Positions 50,591 through 62,355 of a stretch of DNA of 64,000 bases are shown piece after piece. The notes under the pieces were generated by a model. It did no database searches. It saw only the letters and a program-made list of their open reading frames with translations, and was not told where the DNA came from. The translations under genes were made by a program, and so were the position numbers. This DNA is from Chionis minor (Eukaryota > Chordata > Aves > Charadriiformes > Chionididae), in the NCBI GenBank assembly GCA_013398295.1, contig VZSF01008858.1:252198-316197 (forward strand), written 5' to 3'. Position 1 is the first letter of the stretch. Every line of letters starts with the position of its first letter.

Positions 50591-52829
50591 AGATTCATAC
50601 TTCAGACAAGCCCAGGCTGCTAGCAAACCTGAGCAGCTTCTTCCTCCCACATTAGACATTGCAACCCTCACACAAGTCAGAAGCAGTTTTCCATGGGGGA
50701 CAACCCAGAGACACGATACATGTGCTTCTGGGAGTCCCAGCACCCTGTGAAGTGGCTCGGCAAGACTCAAGCATCACCAAGTCTGTAAATTTTTAGTAAA
50801 CACATTGACTAGCTTCCTTTCATCTCTTTGAACCAACCTGATGCTCATGCTTTGGTTAGTACTATGGAAGACCCAGAAGTAAAACACCACCAGCAGCAAA
50901 GCACAAAGCAAAGAGCCAGCCTTCACCCCAACTTCTGAACTGCCCCGGACACCAGCTCTGAACTGGGAAAAGAAGGATACTCCAAGCAACAGACCGGGGG
51001 CACTGACCTTACCTGCTCTCCTGGTGACAGTGCTGCTGCAGCCCATGTCTCTGGCCAAAAGCGCTGTGGACAGAGCGCTCACTGGTTCCCCCAAGCTATC
51101 AAACCTCCCACAGGTGGGTGGGACCCATTCACACCACTTGGCCATTCCTCACCTGATGGGTGGGTAAATTACTTTGATCAAAATCACCTGGGAGCTGAAG
51201 CCAGGACGGGCTGGTGGCTCCCCTGCAGTGTGCCTGTCCTCCCTGGAACCAGCCAGAGCGATGGCAGACTTTCTGGAGGAGGTACCAGGAGGGCGATTCC
51301 TGTAGACAATGCTGTTTGCTATGTGGGGTTCACATAGCTATGCTGTTCTCACACGTCTGAGGTAAATGAGGCAAGCAAAGCCCCTGCATCAGAGCTGAGC
51401 TCTGCCAGCCGTGTAGCAGCCCCTCCGTCCCTTTCACCCCCGATGCCCACCGGTGCGTTTGTACAGACGGGGCACGTTGGGGGAAGTGGGGCTGCTCCCC
51501 GTGCCACGCGAAGCCGTGCCCTCACTGCCCTCCTGCCCCTGCTCATCTCCCCCTGAGTGTTGGTCCTGCTTGACAGCACCTGCCTAAGAGCCCAGTAGCC
51601 AAGTACTTACCCAAAAAGTAAAGCAAAATGACCAGCCCCACTGCATTTAGGAGCGTTGCTGCTGTCCTTTACTTGCCTTTGGGCGAGGATGCGCAGCTCC
51701 CTCCTACCTGAGCTGTGTGGGGCACAGATCCTTGGCAAGAGGGGGAACCTGCCTCCCCTCAACCCGCTCAGCAGCCCCAGTCCTTCCCCACCAGCAGCCT
51801 CAGTCCTTCCCCACCAGCTCACCCAAGCGCCTTCGCCTTCCTCCCTTCCCAGCGGCTCCACGGGAATGACCCAGCACGCAGAGGAGCAAAGCCCCCGCAA
51901 CCCCACTGCAGCCCGCTCCCGAGCTCCGCACCGCTGCGCAGCAGCCACGGCCAACCTGCTGGAAGCCGGCACGTCCCAACGCTCCGCACGGCAGCACAGT
52001 TCCCAGTGGGGGCCTCCCCTTGATGGCAGCCCTGCACAGCCTACCCTGCGCCGCTCCCGCATCCCCCAAACCTCTGCGGAAACGTGGTGAGCGGCAGGCT
52101 GCAGTGCAAGGCAAAGTCTCCCGGTCTGGGCCCTCCAGCAGGGATGGATCGCTGGGGAGTTTAAGGCTTGGCCCGTGAAAAGCAGCTCCCCCAGTTACAG
52201 CTGTGGGGACACACCGGCAAACCGCAGAATGCTGTTTTGGGCTCAGGATCGGGGGAGGCTCAGTCAGCGTCACCAAGTGTCTGCGGACAGGAAGGGTACC
52301 CACAGGCACTGCCCATCCATCACCGCTGGGCTCTTGTGAACTCAATAACCGCCAGATTTTGCCCCAATACATCATTATTGAAAAGCTGTGGTAGTCTTCC
52401 TTCAATAAATGGAAAATTTTGCACAGGCAGAGTGAAGTTCCAGTAGTTTTCAGTGGCATGAAGTCAAAGAGAACAGGACAATAACAAGAAAGGCTGAACA
52501 GCCAGTTTTCCTTGTGTCAGCCATTACACTAAAAAGGCATCTGAGCTGAATGCAAGAGCAGAAGATGCCAAAAAGCTCGTGTGGGGATTTCCCTGATCAG
52601 GACCAAGTCTCAATCTTACCACCTGTGTGCCAAACTCCACCGGCGTCAGGCCCCGAGCGCCGCTGCTGTGAGCAGCGCGCCCCTGCGGGACCACCGACAA
52701 CCCCCCGGGGTCTGCATACCCCCCGCCCACCCACAAACCGGTCGCCCTGCAGCAACCCTCGAAAGCATCAACGCAGGTTAGAAAACAACATCTCTTTATA
52801 GGAAGGGGGAGCAGGGTAATCATACTGTA
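50591..52829. other. intergenic downstream of SFRP1, no gene seen
   Basis: The stretch is GC-balanced, then GC-rich at 51700-52100 and 52630-52760. It includes a 23-bp tandem duplication, annotated separately. Open frames are unrecognised. Confidence 0.65.
51772..51817. repeat. 23-bp tandem duplication
   Basis: Two adjacent 23-bp copies of cagcc(c/t)cagtccttcccc plus accag differ at one base. The sequence is pyrimidine-rich. Confidence 0.9.
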
Positions 52830-52847
52830 ATTGATTAACTCAGTAAT

Positions 52848-52853
52848 TTTAGT
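52848..52853 (-). terminator. candidate distal polyadenylation signal (ACTAAA variant)
   Basis: On the minus strand ACTAAA lies inside the block that resembles the mammalian SFRP1 mRNA end, so cleavage would fall at about 52818-52838. No canonical AATAAA was seen on the minus strand close to this point. The call depends on the UTR match and on a weak hexamer. Confidence 0.4.
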
Positions 52854-55181
52854 TAAGTGACTATAGACACATGGAAGAAAAAGTATTAAAAAAAAAAGAA
52901 CCGATATTAGACTTGAAAATAAATGTAAGTCATAACATCAACAACAACTGCTAAAATAATGTTACGTGAACACACTGCTGAAATTTGTTGGTTAAAAAAC
53001 ATGAGCACAGAACATGTTCACAGTGTCTGAACTTTTAAACACGTTGGGGAAGTGGAAGATGACACTGACTTGGCAGAGTCAAGCTCGTCACTTGAGGCCT
53101 GAATTAAACCCACTGGTGCTGGGGGGTCCGCGGTGCCCCCGGGGGTGCAGATCAAGGCACGTTGTGGCCCTGGCGGTGGCCCAAGGGGTCCCGGGTGCAG
53201 CGTAGCCCCGGGCTGAGGCTGGCTCCTGCCCGTCCATGGCGGTGGGACAGTGGGCATCACTGGGCACATCCACCGGTTCTCTGTTGCCCGCAACGTATCG
53301 ACAGCTATTAACTAATTAACATTTCCTAAAGATGACAGATATCTCTTCTGGGCAGTGTGAAACTTGCTGGACGCTTCCTCTTGAAGCCTCTTCTCTTGGA
53401 AATGGACCTGCTGCTGCTTGGCTGGCATAGCAGTGCCTGGGACAGGCAGCGCGTGCCGGCGCCTCTGCAGCCGGCGCATTCCCCAGGGGAACACTGCCAT
53501 CACCGGACCCTGCGTTCCTCCAAACACGTCAGCGCATGTGGGACGGGGCCAGCACTGGGTTTTGGTACCTCTCTCCTACTGACTCCCCGTTCACCATTCC
53601 AGGAGATGGCAATTTCACAGTAGCACCCGCCAAACCTTCTAATTGCAACCTGGCTCCCCCCGAAGAGACAGGACAGGGCAAAAGCTCCTATTTCCAAACA
53701 TTTAGCATGTGCTTCCACACCAGTTTCTTTTCTAGAGGAATAGCTGTGTTAGCCTTCATACTGCTAATCGTTATATCTGTCAGTCTTTAAAAGGCGCAAG
53801 AATATTCATAGAAATAAAAGAATCATGCCAGCTACAGTAATGAAAAGGCTCATGCTTTTGTTCGCTGCCCAGAAAAGGCTGGTCTTTTACATTTTCGTTC
53901 TCAAAACTTCCAAACAGAGTCCCTGCTCATCTGCCACACTTTTCTAAGTTAACTATGTAAAATAGCATTAAAAAAAGATACCTTAACTGCTTGCGGCATG
54001 ATATTACATCAAAGGCATTTCTTTTAGTGCTGTTATTCTTATCCAAAGCCTCCACAGACCAAGAGAGCACGAGGGAAGCGGGGTGACAACCAGTCAGCCT
54101 ACCCTCTGGATCCAGGCAGATCACAGAGCAGTTTGGCAAGAGAAGGGTAAAACTACTTTCCAGGTACATGGAAACATCCAAAATACCCTGTCTGAAATGC
54201 GACATGCCAATCTGCTCAGCAGCTCCGATGGGGTTTTCAAGGACAAATATACAGCGTCAGAGGGGTGTTGGAAGTAACTGATAGAGCTACTAGTAACATA
54301 CAGCTGTATTATGCTTTAAGTAGGCAATTCCCGTGATTAATTTGTTCTTCCCAGGGGTGGCTCCGAGGTGCAGAGGATGTTCGTCCCGGGGATGCGGTCT
54401 GCAGGACTGCACAGCCCTGGCACCTCTGCCAGTCGCCCCAGGCCAGGGCATCGCGCCCGGGTCCCCACGTGGGCAGGGGCTCCGCAGCCCCGACGGGGAC
54501 GAGGCACGGAATGGCTCCACCAAGCAGAACGCATCTCACGGGGACACTCTCTTGCTCACCGTTTTTCTGAACTACTTGTGCAGAAAAAAGCACCAGCGCC
54601 GTTAACAATCTCACGTACATCGTTTCATGGTCTTTCAAAGGAAAACGGGCCACCACCCTGTTCACCTGCCTCTGGATCCCGGCTTTCAGGCTCAAGATCC
54701 ACTGCTGGAAATCAGGCTTTCCGAGCAGCAAAGGCTCCAAAAAGGGCTGGAAGTGGCTCTAAGCACATGTGAACTGGTTTGCTCTCTGATTTGGTGCTTC
54801 CTGCTGAAATATGTATTTTTAAAATAGTAAACCAGCAGCCCGTTACACAGCAGGACTCCAGCAGCGGCCAACAGGACACCCACCAGCAGCCCGGGTGACA
54901 GCATGAAAACCCCAGCCCAATTCAATGTTTAAGCATCTCTCTCTCATGCAAAACCAAAATTCCTCTTCTGCGTTGCCACCTGGCTGTGGAAGGGAAGCCG
55001 ATGGGGGCAGAGGGTGCCTGCCCCGGTCCCTCCGGGGCTTTTCCAGGCACCGTGGCTGTGGGTGCTCCAGGATAACCAGCCTTTCAGGTCAGCGTGTCCC
55101 GACTCTGGGCCACGACCTGTTTCTGACAGGGCTGGATTTGTCAGCCTTCACCTCATCAATCTGTGATGTTAAAGCCTATGG

Positions 55182-55191
55182 TTTATTTATT
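55182..55191 (-). terminator. internal overlapping AATAAA signals in SFRP1 3'UTR
   Basis: Minus-strand AATAAATAAA holds two overlapping canonical hexamers about 1.8 kb downstream of the stop codon. If used, they would give a UTR less than half the full length. Use is unproven. Confidence 0.4.
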
Positions 55192-56530
55192 TCTTTAATT
55201 CACTGATAAAGCACATTATCTACAATGATTAATTTTGCATCAAAGAAACAACACTACTACAAATGGTGGTCTAAGACAACCTAGTGGGACTTTCTGCAGA
55301 GTTCACGTCCTAAATCCATCTCTCTGTTAGCTGTGAAACATCATTCCTCAGTGCGCTTGGCTTCTTCACACAATTCTACAATCAAGTCCGCGGCTCTGTC
55401 CCCACATGGGGAATAAACAGCACTCCCAAGCTAAATAATAATTAATTTACCAGCTTTGAGTGGGGTTGGTTTAAACCTCAAAAATGAGGATTTGTTATTT
55501 CACTTAACTGCAATACAACAGGATTATCTCAGATCGGAAGATACTCAGTCTCTCAGAGTAATCGTGATTGATGAGAACACTGAATGGAAGCAGGATAGTA
55601 TAATTAATGTGGAGCAATATGGGTCTATGGAAAAGAGAATTTGTCCAATTAATGGAATAATGAATTTCAGCTTGGTCAATAAATGTAATCATTTGGATGC
55701 AATATTCTTTGTCTTTCATAAACTATTTGACCTCACACTAACATGACATTTTGATTAAGAAAAAAAAAAAACTAGAATGATACAAAGCCAAGCTGTCACA
55801 CATCAAACAGAGAAAAACCTAGAAACTGATAGGTCCCACAGCGACTGCAAAGAGGGAAAGATGGAGACGATGCACTTCCTGTGGCACTCCATAGGGACGA
55901 GTTCTCAGCCTTCTGCAATCTGGTATTTTGCCAGAAGCCTGAAGAAACTATAAAAATATCACTGGTAAAGTTAGGGAGTGACACAAGCTGGAGGAGCTGG
56001 CAGCGAGCTCTCCCCCAACGGGGAGTCCCAGGCTGCCAGGCTGGCCAGCAATCGGGATGCACTTCCACGGGGCCAAAACTGAATTAGGCGCCTGAGCAGA
56101 AGCAGCACCGGCCACGTGTGTGCAGGAACGCTGCTGCGGGAGGCGGAGGGTGGGGGACACTCGGCTGGACGGCAGCGCTGCGGCCGGGGGCTGCACAGGG
56201 CCGGGGGCACAGGCATGGGTGGAGGCAGCCGCCTCCGCCACCAGCCCCGCAGCCGCGGTGGAATCGACGCTCCTTCCAGCCCCACACGGCCACGGGCAGC
56301 GCAGTGCCAGGCTGGAGGGGCGCAGCCAGTGCCGGCGTCCCAGTGACACATTACAAGGGGTGCTGGTAAGGGAGGGCTCCCCGATCCAGCCAGTCATGGT
56401 ATCACAGGGACCCCCAGGTTAAGGCTTAAACTAAGCAGGTTTAGACTACAATGGGATTTTTTTTACTGTGAGGGCAATTTTAGCTATTAGGAGGTTTTCT
56501 CAGAGGATGTAACAGGTTCTCTGCTACTTG

Positions 56531-56536
56531 TTTATT
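56531..56536 (-). terminator. internal AATAAA signal in SFRP1 3'UTR
   Basis: Minus-strand AATAAA (in the context gttaataaacaag) lies about 0.48 kb downstream of the stop codon. It could serve as a proximal polyadenylation site. The surrounding DNA, about 56400-56600, is AT-rich and UTR-like. Confidence 0.3.
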
Positions 56537-57009
56537 AACTTTTATTGTGAGGATGGGATGTTTTTCTAATTGGCTGGCTCTGGTTCACACAGGAATTAAT
56601 TTAGGGTGATCCTGCAGCCATGAAGACGGGAGCAACATGGTCGCAAGGGTCCTTTCTGCAATCGTGTGATCCCTTGACATAACTTCACACCCTCCGCTTG
56701 CCCTCTTTACCTTATAGCTGCTATTTAAATGAATGTACATATCTGTACAGCAATAGGTCTTTGGATATTGCAGACGTAAATCACGTGTGACTGTTTGGTG
56801 CGCACGCGTCACACTTGCATGCCCGGGTGACCAGGAAAATGCCGGCAGCAGGGAGGTGGGAGGGCTGGGGTCGACAAGGGAAGCTCCGAGGAGCACAGGG
56901 GAGGAGCAGGAGGGCTCAGCTCCAGCATCCCCACTGCCGAGGAGCGAGACCGAGCTGCCATGCCGGGCTGCGCGAGGTCCAGGCGGCGGCTCTCCCGCCG
57001 CCCACGGCA

Positions 57010-57332
57010 TCACTTGAAGACGGATGGAAACGTCGGGCAGTCGGGAGACTTCATCTTCTTCATGAACTTCTTGAACTCTTTGTTCTTCTTGTCCCACTTG
57101 TAGATAGCCGTCAGCAGGTACTGGGTCTTCACCTGGCGGCCCATGATGAGGAAGTAGTGGCCGAGGTTGTCCAGCTGATGGCAGGGGCAGTCAGCCCCGT
57201 TCTTCAGGAACAGCACCAGCTTCTTCAGGTTCTTCTTCCGGATGGGCCCCAGCTTCAGCGCCTTCCTCTTCCGCGGGACGATCATCTTGTCCCCGTTCTC
57301 CTTCTTCACTTCCTTTATGGTCATCTTCAGAG
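57010..57332 (-). CDS. SFRP1: SFRP1, last coding exon (C-terminal part of NTR domain)
   Basis: This is the terminal coding exon of secreted frizzled-related protein 1, an extracellular protein that binds Wnt ligands and frizzled receptors. The exon encodes 106 residues, then TGA at 57012-57010. It opens with two bases completing a split codon, then LKMTIKEVKKENGDK. Next comes a lysine/arginine-rich stretch (heparin-binding character) and LVLFLKNGADCPCHQLDN, with cysteine codons at 57189-57187 and 57183-57181. YKWDKKNKEF and a final cysteine in SPDC follow, and the end is PTFPSVFK. In SFRP1 three NTR disulfides are known; these three cysteines pair with three encoded upstream, probably in exon 2, which is not visible here. 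The DCPCHQLDN motif and SVFK end fit SFRP1. SFRP5 and SFRP2 have different C-termini. The frame stays open rightward into the intron, so the acceptor at 57333 sets the 5' limit. Identification comes from recognising the protein, not from a search. Confidence 0.96.
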
Positions 57333-57364
57333 CTGAAAGACAAGCCAGAGAGAGGGGAAAAACA
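57333..57364 (-). other. SFRP1: splice acceptor and polypyrimidine tract of SFRP1 intron 2
   Basis: Read on the minus strand, a pyrimidine-rich run (tttttcccctctctctgg, then cttgtctttcag) ends in AG at 57334-57333. The exon then begins CT-CTG-AAG-ATG, so the intron interrupts a codon after its first base. The upstream exon must end in one base that completes an NCT codon; alanine (GCT) would match the FAL(K/R)M context known in SFRP1. Confidence 0.9.
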
Positions 57365-58699
57365 AAATGACTCCTGAGCAGCCTTAGCTGGCACAAAGCC
57401 TTTGCGAAGCAAGGCTGGGGGCGAAGGGGCACCGGTGGCGCCACCGCCCCAGGATGGCAGCAGCCCCCTGCCCCGCTGCAGACACCCAGCAACCCGCTCC
57501 GCACCGCTCCCGCCTCCCCAGCTCCCGCCTCGGCGCCATCGCCCCCACAACGACGTGGCCCCCTGACCGCAGCACCCAAACCCTCGCACCATCCCCGCAC
57601 CCGGGAGAGCACCGTGGTAAAACACTGACATCTCTGTTCCCCCCAGCAAAGCACCACGGGCGCTTTTTATTTGAGAGGGAGACTTGTTCAGCCAGCGACA
57701 CGCTCTTTGCTAGCAAAACTTTAGCTGAGTAAACAAGGTGATTTCCCTGCTCTAGATGCACAGAGAGACTCTTGAAAGGGCCATTTAAAAGGTCAACTTG
57801 GCTCCTCATGCATTTGTTTGCAGTCACTCCTGGCCCTCAGGTGCCTGTGAAACAAGTTTCCAAGCACTGAGCATTTGAGCAGCGAAGCCCCTGGCAAACA
57901 GCCGTGCCGACGGGACCAGGCAGGAGGCAGAGCCGAGCTGCCACATGCTGGCACCTTCCCCAGGAGAAGGGGAGTTAGTCTGATACAACTTCCACAGAAA
58001 TTATTTTCCTCTTTGGGTTCAGCATTTTCTCAAGTTAATCGCAACCCAAATGCAAAAAAAATAATGTTCCTTTGCCACGACCATGAAGAGGAATTTAGTA
58101 TACATGGGAAAAATGATGAAAATGTGTTGTACATTAAAGTATCACTTCTGTGCCATTTGGCTCTGCCTCATTTTTGGGGAAAAGCACATATGGCCAAAAA
58201 TTACTAACATATTTCCATCATTTGGGAGTTTACTTCAGAGCTGCAGATAAATAGTGCTTGGATAGGTGATTAATTGTCTGCTGTCCCTTCTCATTTGACT
58301 CTCCGAGTGTGTGCAGCAGACGGCATGCAGAAGCCTCTGGCTCTGGCAGGGAGATGGGTCCCTGCTGCATCGTTCCTTGAAGTCTTGCTCTGCTGGAACT
58401 TGTAGCGGAGAACACGCGTTGCTTTCTGGACGGCAGCTCTGCTCACCATTCCAGACACAAATGGCAGCAAGACAGCCCGATGACAATCTGAGAAGGCAGC
58501 AGAGTCTCTGTATTACCCTTGTGCTCCCAGCCACCGCACTGGCAACAGGAGTAATGGTATTTATCTGCCCCTGTGCCAAAAATGCCTGCTGTGTTTGCCA
58601 AAAGCTCTGTCGTGTTATACTGTTACTGTACAAGAAAGTAATCCAGGACTGGAAACCTAAGTGAAATTTTCATTCCATCTGTTTTCCAAATTCAAGACG

Positions 58700-58745
58700 T
58701 TTAAGGAGCTAAAGAGACACAAGCTTTAAGGAGCTAAAGACACTG
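58700..58745. repeat. short tandem duplication, period about 25 bp
   Basis: The unit tttaaggagctaaaga starts at 58700 and again at 58725. The second copy lacks a GA dinucleotide before CAC. It is a local duplication in SFRP1 intron 2. Confidence 0.9.
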
Positions 58746-61700
58746 AACCAGATCAATTTGCAACAAATCCGGAACATGGAGCAACTAGTCTTCAGGCAGC
58801 TCTAAGCTCCATGACATTAATTGGGCAGCAGCATCATCCCTCAATATGAACCTCAATTTCTTTATCCGTTCTGACTTCGAACTCTTGCACTAAGCACAGT
58901 GGTTGCCAGTGCAGAAGGAATGGTATAATACCAGTAATAAGAGATGCTTTCAAATGGTTTGTTGCAAATTGCTTTGCTGTGATTGCCGCAAGTTTAGACC
59001 CTTGTTGCTAGAGGAAGAAAACAATCTGGCAGCTAGCAGAGGTGCTGTTCTGCTCCAAGTACCATAGTCTATGGGAGACAAAGTCTGGTAATCCTGTGCG
59101 GAGGGAGCTCGCAGCCGCTCCCTTCCCGGCACAGCAGCAGTTACCTGTTGGCGACGCAGGGTCAGGGAGAAGCGTGGGAGCTGCCCAGGTGAACCATAAA
59201 TCCAGGCATGAGCCAACAACTCATGCAGACCTCACTCATGCAAAGCAGCGCACGGAGCCAAGGTCAGATTACACCGAACAGGACCAACGAGGTGGCTGAC
59301 CAGGGCTGCAAATAACGCGTAGGACCCTGCTCTTCACAGCCGTGATGCCATTCTTGCCATCAGCAGAGGGAGCCTGCAGTGCTGCCAAGGTAAAACGCAG
59401 CCCGGCTCAAGGACTACGGCGTGTCGGCTGCCGTGCTGCGGACTGAGCATTCACATCAGCAAAGGCAAAAATAAAAAAAAAAGGCATAATCACTGCCCAG
59501 CTTTCACCCATCTGCCAGTGACCTGGTCCCCACTGTCCCCTACTCGGGCCACGTTCCTTAAGCTCAGACCCGCTTTCCGGGCGAGACTCCCGGGCGCAAA
59601 CGGCGCATTTCACAGCAGCGGGGCTGGACATGCAGCTCTGGCATTTTCCACGCACATCAGAAAAGTGGCGCCTGAGGGCACGTTCGTTCCCAGCTGCACA
59701 CCCAGCTCTGAGAGCACACCACCACGCAGCGGGAGGCAGCTCCTCGGCTTGTGGCTTTCCTAGAACATAAAGGATTTGGCAGGGGTGACCACTGAGTGAC
59801 TTGCCACTGCTGCAGCTCTCCTGGCATCCCCCCGGCGCCGGGAACACCTCCACCCCAGTAGTGGGGGAAAGGCTTAAGCGGGACGGATTGAGTCTTGGCT
59901 CCAGGATCTAAGTGGGCTGCCAAAGCAAACAGCTTCCTCCCTGGGAGCCCTGGCCTTTCCTCTCCCCCTGTGCCACACCAAATCCATCTCAGCGCAGAGT
60001 CGGAGAAGAGACAAAATTGCCGCTGAGACCCCAGGACACGCTCACTCACGCAGACTAAATCTCGTGCCATCACTGCCAGGAGGGAGCTGACCCTGGGAAG
60101 AGGCCTGGGGGTTGTTCACAGCAGCCTCCCCAGCCTGGCTGCTGCAGCCTGTCTGCACCGCGGCATCAACCATGGCATTGACCCACGCCACTCTGCGTGC
60201 TGCCGCTGCTCCGCGTCGCTGCAGGGGAAGCACACCAGCCACAGAAACATCTTCCCCTTTGCTCTCAGATGATACACACACATTCCAGCACAACCTCTTA
60301 CCTAACCTGTGCCCCCTCACCAAATTGCAATCGCATCTCCTCACCTAACACACTCAACAACTTCCACTTTCACCCAAGCTCCTGTTAACCAAAGTATCCA
60401 CCGCGTTCCCAAAGTGCTGGCTGGTGGGCTCACACGGGAAGGCCCTCGCTCCCCTCGCTGTGAACACCCGCAGACAGACGGCAGCCTCAGGGGCTGCGGA
60501 GAGACCATGGACTTTCCTCTGAAAGCTGGGAGCAGCAACGGGACCAGGAGCTGACTCTGGGCCACATCATGACAGAGGTGATGGCAGAGCAGCCCCATTC
60601 TCTGCCACCCCAGCAGCACTGGTGGCCGGCTGCAGCCAGGACCACACATAAAACCAGGAAAGCCCTTTCCAGCCAGGCATTGTCTCAGCGCTGCTTGCGA
60701 CATCGCCGACACTGCCGAGACACAGTGCTGGATCCGGCACAGCACAGTGCCAGGACTGCAGCCCCTGGATGCCGGGGCGGGAAGTGAGCAGCATCCCCAG
60801 GGATACTGCATATCCCTCTGGGACACCCGTGCCCACAGGGACAGGGACTGGCCAAGCAGGCGGCCCTCCCCTCTGCAGCACCCTGAGGCCGTGCAGCTGA
60901 TGGTGCTCAGGGCAGAGGGGGACTGCTGCGAGGCACAGGGAGAGATTTTACTCTTGTGCCATACACAGTCCCAAAACACCCTCCCTGCAAGTGCCGACAG
61001 TACATCTGCTCGCAGGCAAGTCATGGCAGGAGACCTCCAGCACAAGCCAGCGTCCAGCCGCCCACTTCAAAGGCTCTTCCCAGAAAACACAGAAGTGAAA
61101 GCATTAGTCAGGCTGGGAGGGAAAAAGCAAAACACAACAAAGGCAGGTTTCAGGATTTAATTTGGGACTCAACAGCTCTCAGCCATGTTGTGTTTACAAC
61201 AGCAGAAGTCCTCCCAGGGCGCTAAACCCACACTTGCCCTTGCTCAGCCCCAGTGTGAAGAAGCTGATGTCTTCCCAGGCACGAGCCACTCGCCAGAGCT
61301 CTGCCACGGCCAGGAGAGCCGGTGCCAAAAGCCCAGCACAGACACCGACCCTCTCCCCAGACCTTGTCCCTGCCACAGGGAGCTGCCAGCACCAGAATTC
61401 GACGTAGCTGCACTGCCCCTGAGAGCGAGACTCCTGCAAAGAGCCTGTGTGCAGCGTCTGGCAGCTACGACCAGCCTCCCCCCAGCGCCCCTGCTCCCAG
61501 TACAACCCTGCAGCATCAACCAGCCCTTCCTTCTCCCAAGGCATCATCCAGCAGGACCACGCCACCAGCAGCCACTGGAATAGGGAAGAGAAGGCCAGCA
61601 TGGGCAGCCTCATCCCCTCCAAGGTCCTCCACTCCTGTGACCCTAAGCCGCCCTGCGCTTCCCTCTGGATTGCTCCAACTCCAGGATGTGGACAGGCAAG

Positions 61701-62315
61701 ACGGACAGCAGTGGCTCTGAATGCGCAGCTGCCCCATCACCAGCCACAGCTCCCATTAGCAGAGGGTCAGACCCCGGCCCAGGGTGATGCGCCCCGGTTA
61801 GAGCAAGCCAGGAATTTGGCCCCAACTACAAACGGCTTGTATCAGATGGTAGCATCGCTCTGCTATCACTAATGCAGAAAGTGTAGGGAGCACTGAAGAT
61901 ATAAAAATGTCTTTTTTTATTTCTGCTAATATGAAACAGGGTATATGAAAGTGTTTGCTCGCTCAGAGTGAAATTACTCTTGGCAGCAGCAGCTCTGAGA
62001 GCAGCAAAGGCCCCACAGAATTGGTTGGGGTCCAGCCTGACAAAGCACAACGCGAAACATATCTTATCGATGTCCCCACGGCTCCAGCTTTCCAGTCCCA
62101 CCGCCAGCCTAGGGAAAAAAGAAACCCAGTCTCCCAGGCACACTGGGAGCACCATGTTAGCGCCTCCTGAGAGGAAGCTCCCTCCTTCCCTGACACCAGC
62201 ACTGGGCTCGGGCGCGCTCTCCATGTCCCCGAGCACTGCGCTGCACCCGGCGCTGCTGCAGGCTGGCACACGCGCGCCCCTGCGCCCCGCTCACCCTGCC
62301 ACCTCCGCGGCTGCA

Positions 62316-62355
62316 CCCCACGGGCACCTCCAGCCCCCCACAGGCACCTCCAGCC
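62316..62355. repeat. 20-bp tandem duplication
   Basis: Two adjacent 20-bp copies, each ccccac(g/a)ggcacctccagc plus trailing C's, differ at one base. They lie in GC-rich SFRP1 intron sequence. Confidence 0.9.

Larger units (their letters stand above)
52830..57009 (-). other. SFRP1: SFRP1 3' untranslated region (distal end inferred)
   Basis: The sequence following the SFRP1 stop codon on the minus strand has no further exon-like feature. The distal part, about 53050 down to 52830, resembles the end of the human SFRP1 3'UTR as I remember it. The shared blocks in order are an ACTGTGAA-ATGTT segment, GATGTTAT, CCATGT, TCACTT-ACTAAAAT and TTAATCAAT. That gives a UTR of roughly 4.2 kb, somewhat longer than the human one. 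The proximal 500 bp and the 56.1-56.33 kb segment are GC- and CpG-rich; the rest is mixed to AT-rich. The exact cleavage site is not proven. Confidence 0.7.

Noticed and set aside
57010..57332. Alternative identity as SFRP5 or SFRP2
   Set aside because: The DCPCHQLDN motif and PSVFK end are SFRP1-type. SFRP5 and SFRP2 differ in this region and end differently.
57010..57657. Extending the SFRP1 frame rightward to 57657 as one 215-codon gene
   Set aside because: Sequence beyond 57332 has a consensus splice acceptor and polypyrimidine tract and encodes nothing SFRP-like. It is intron.
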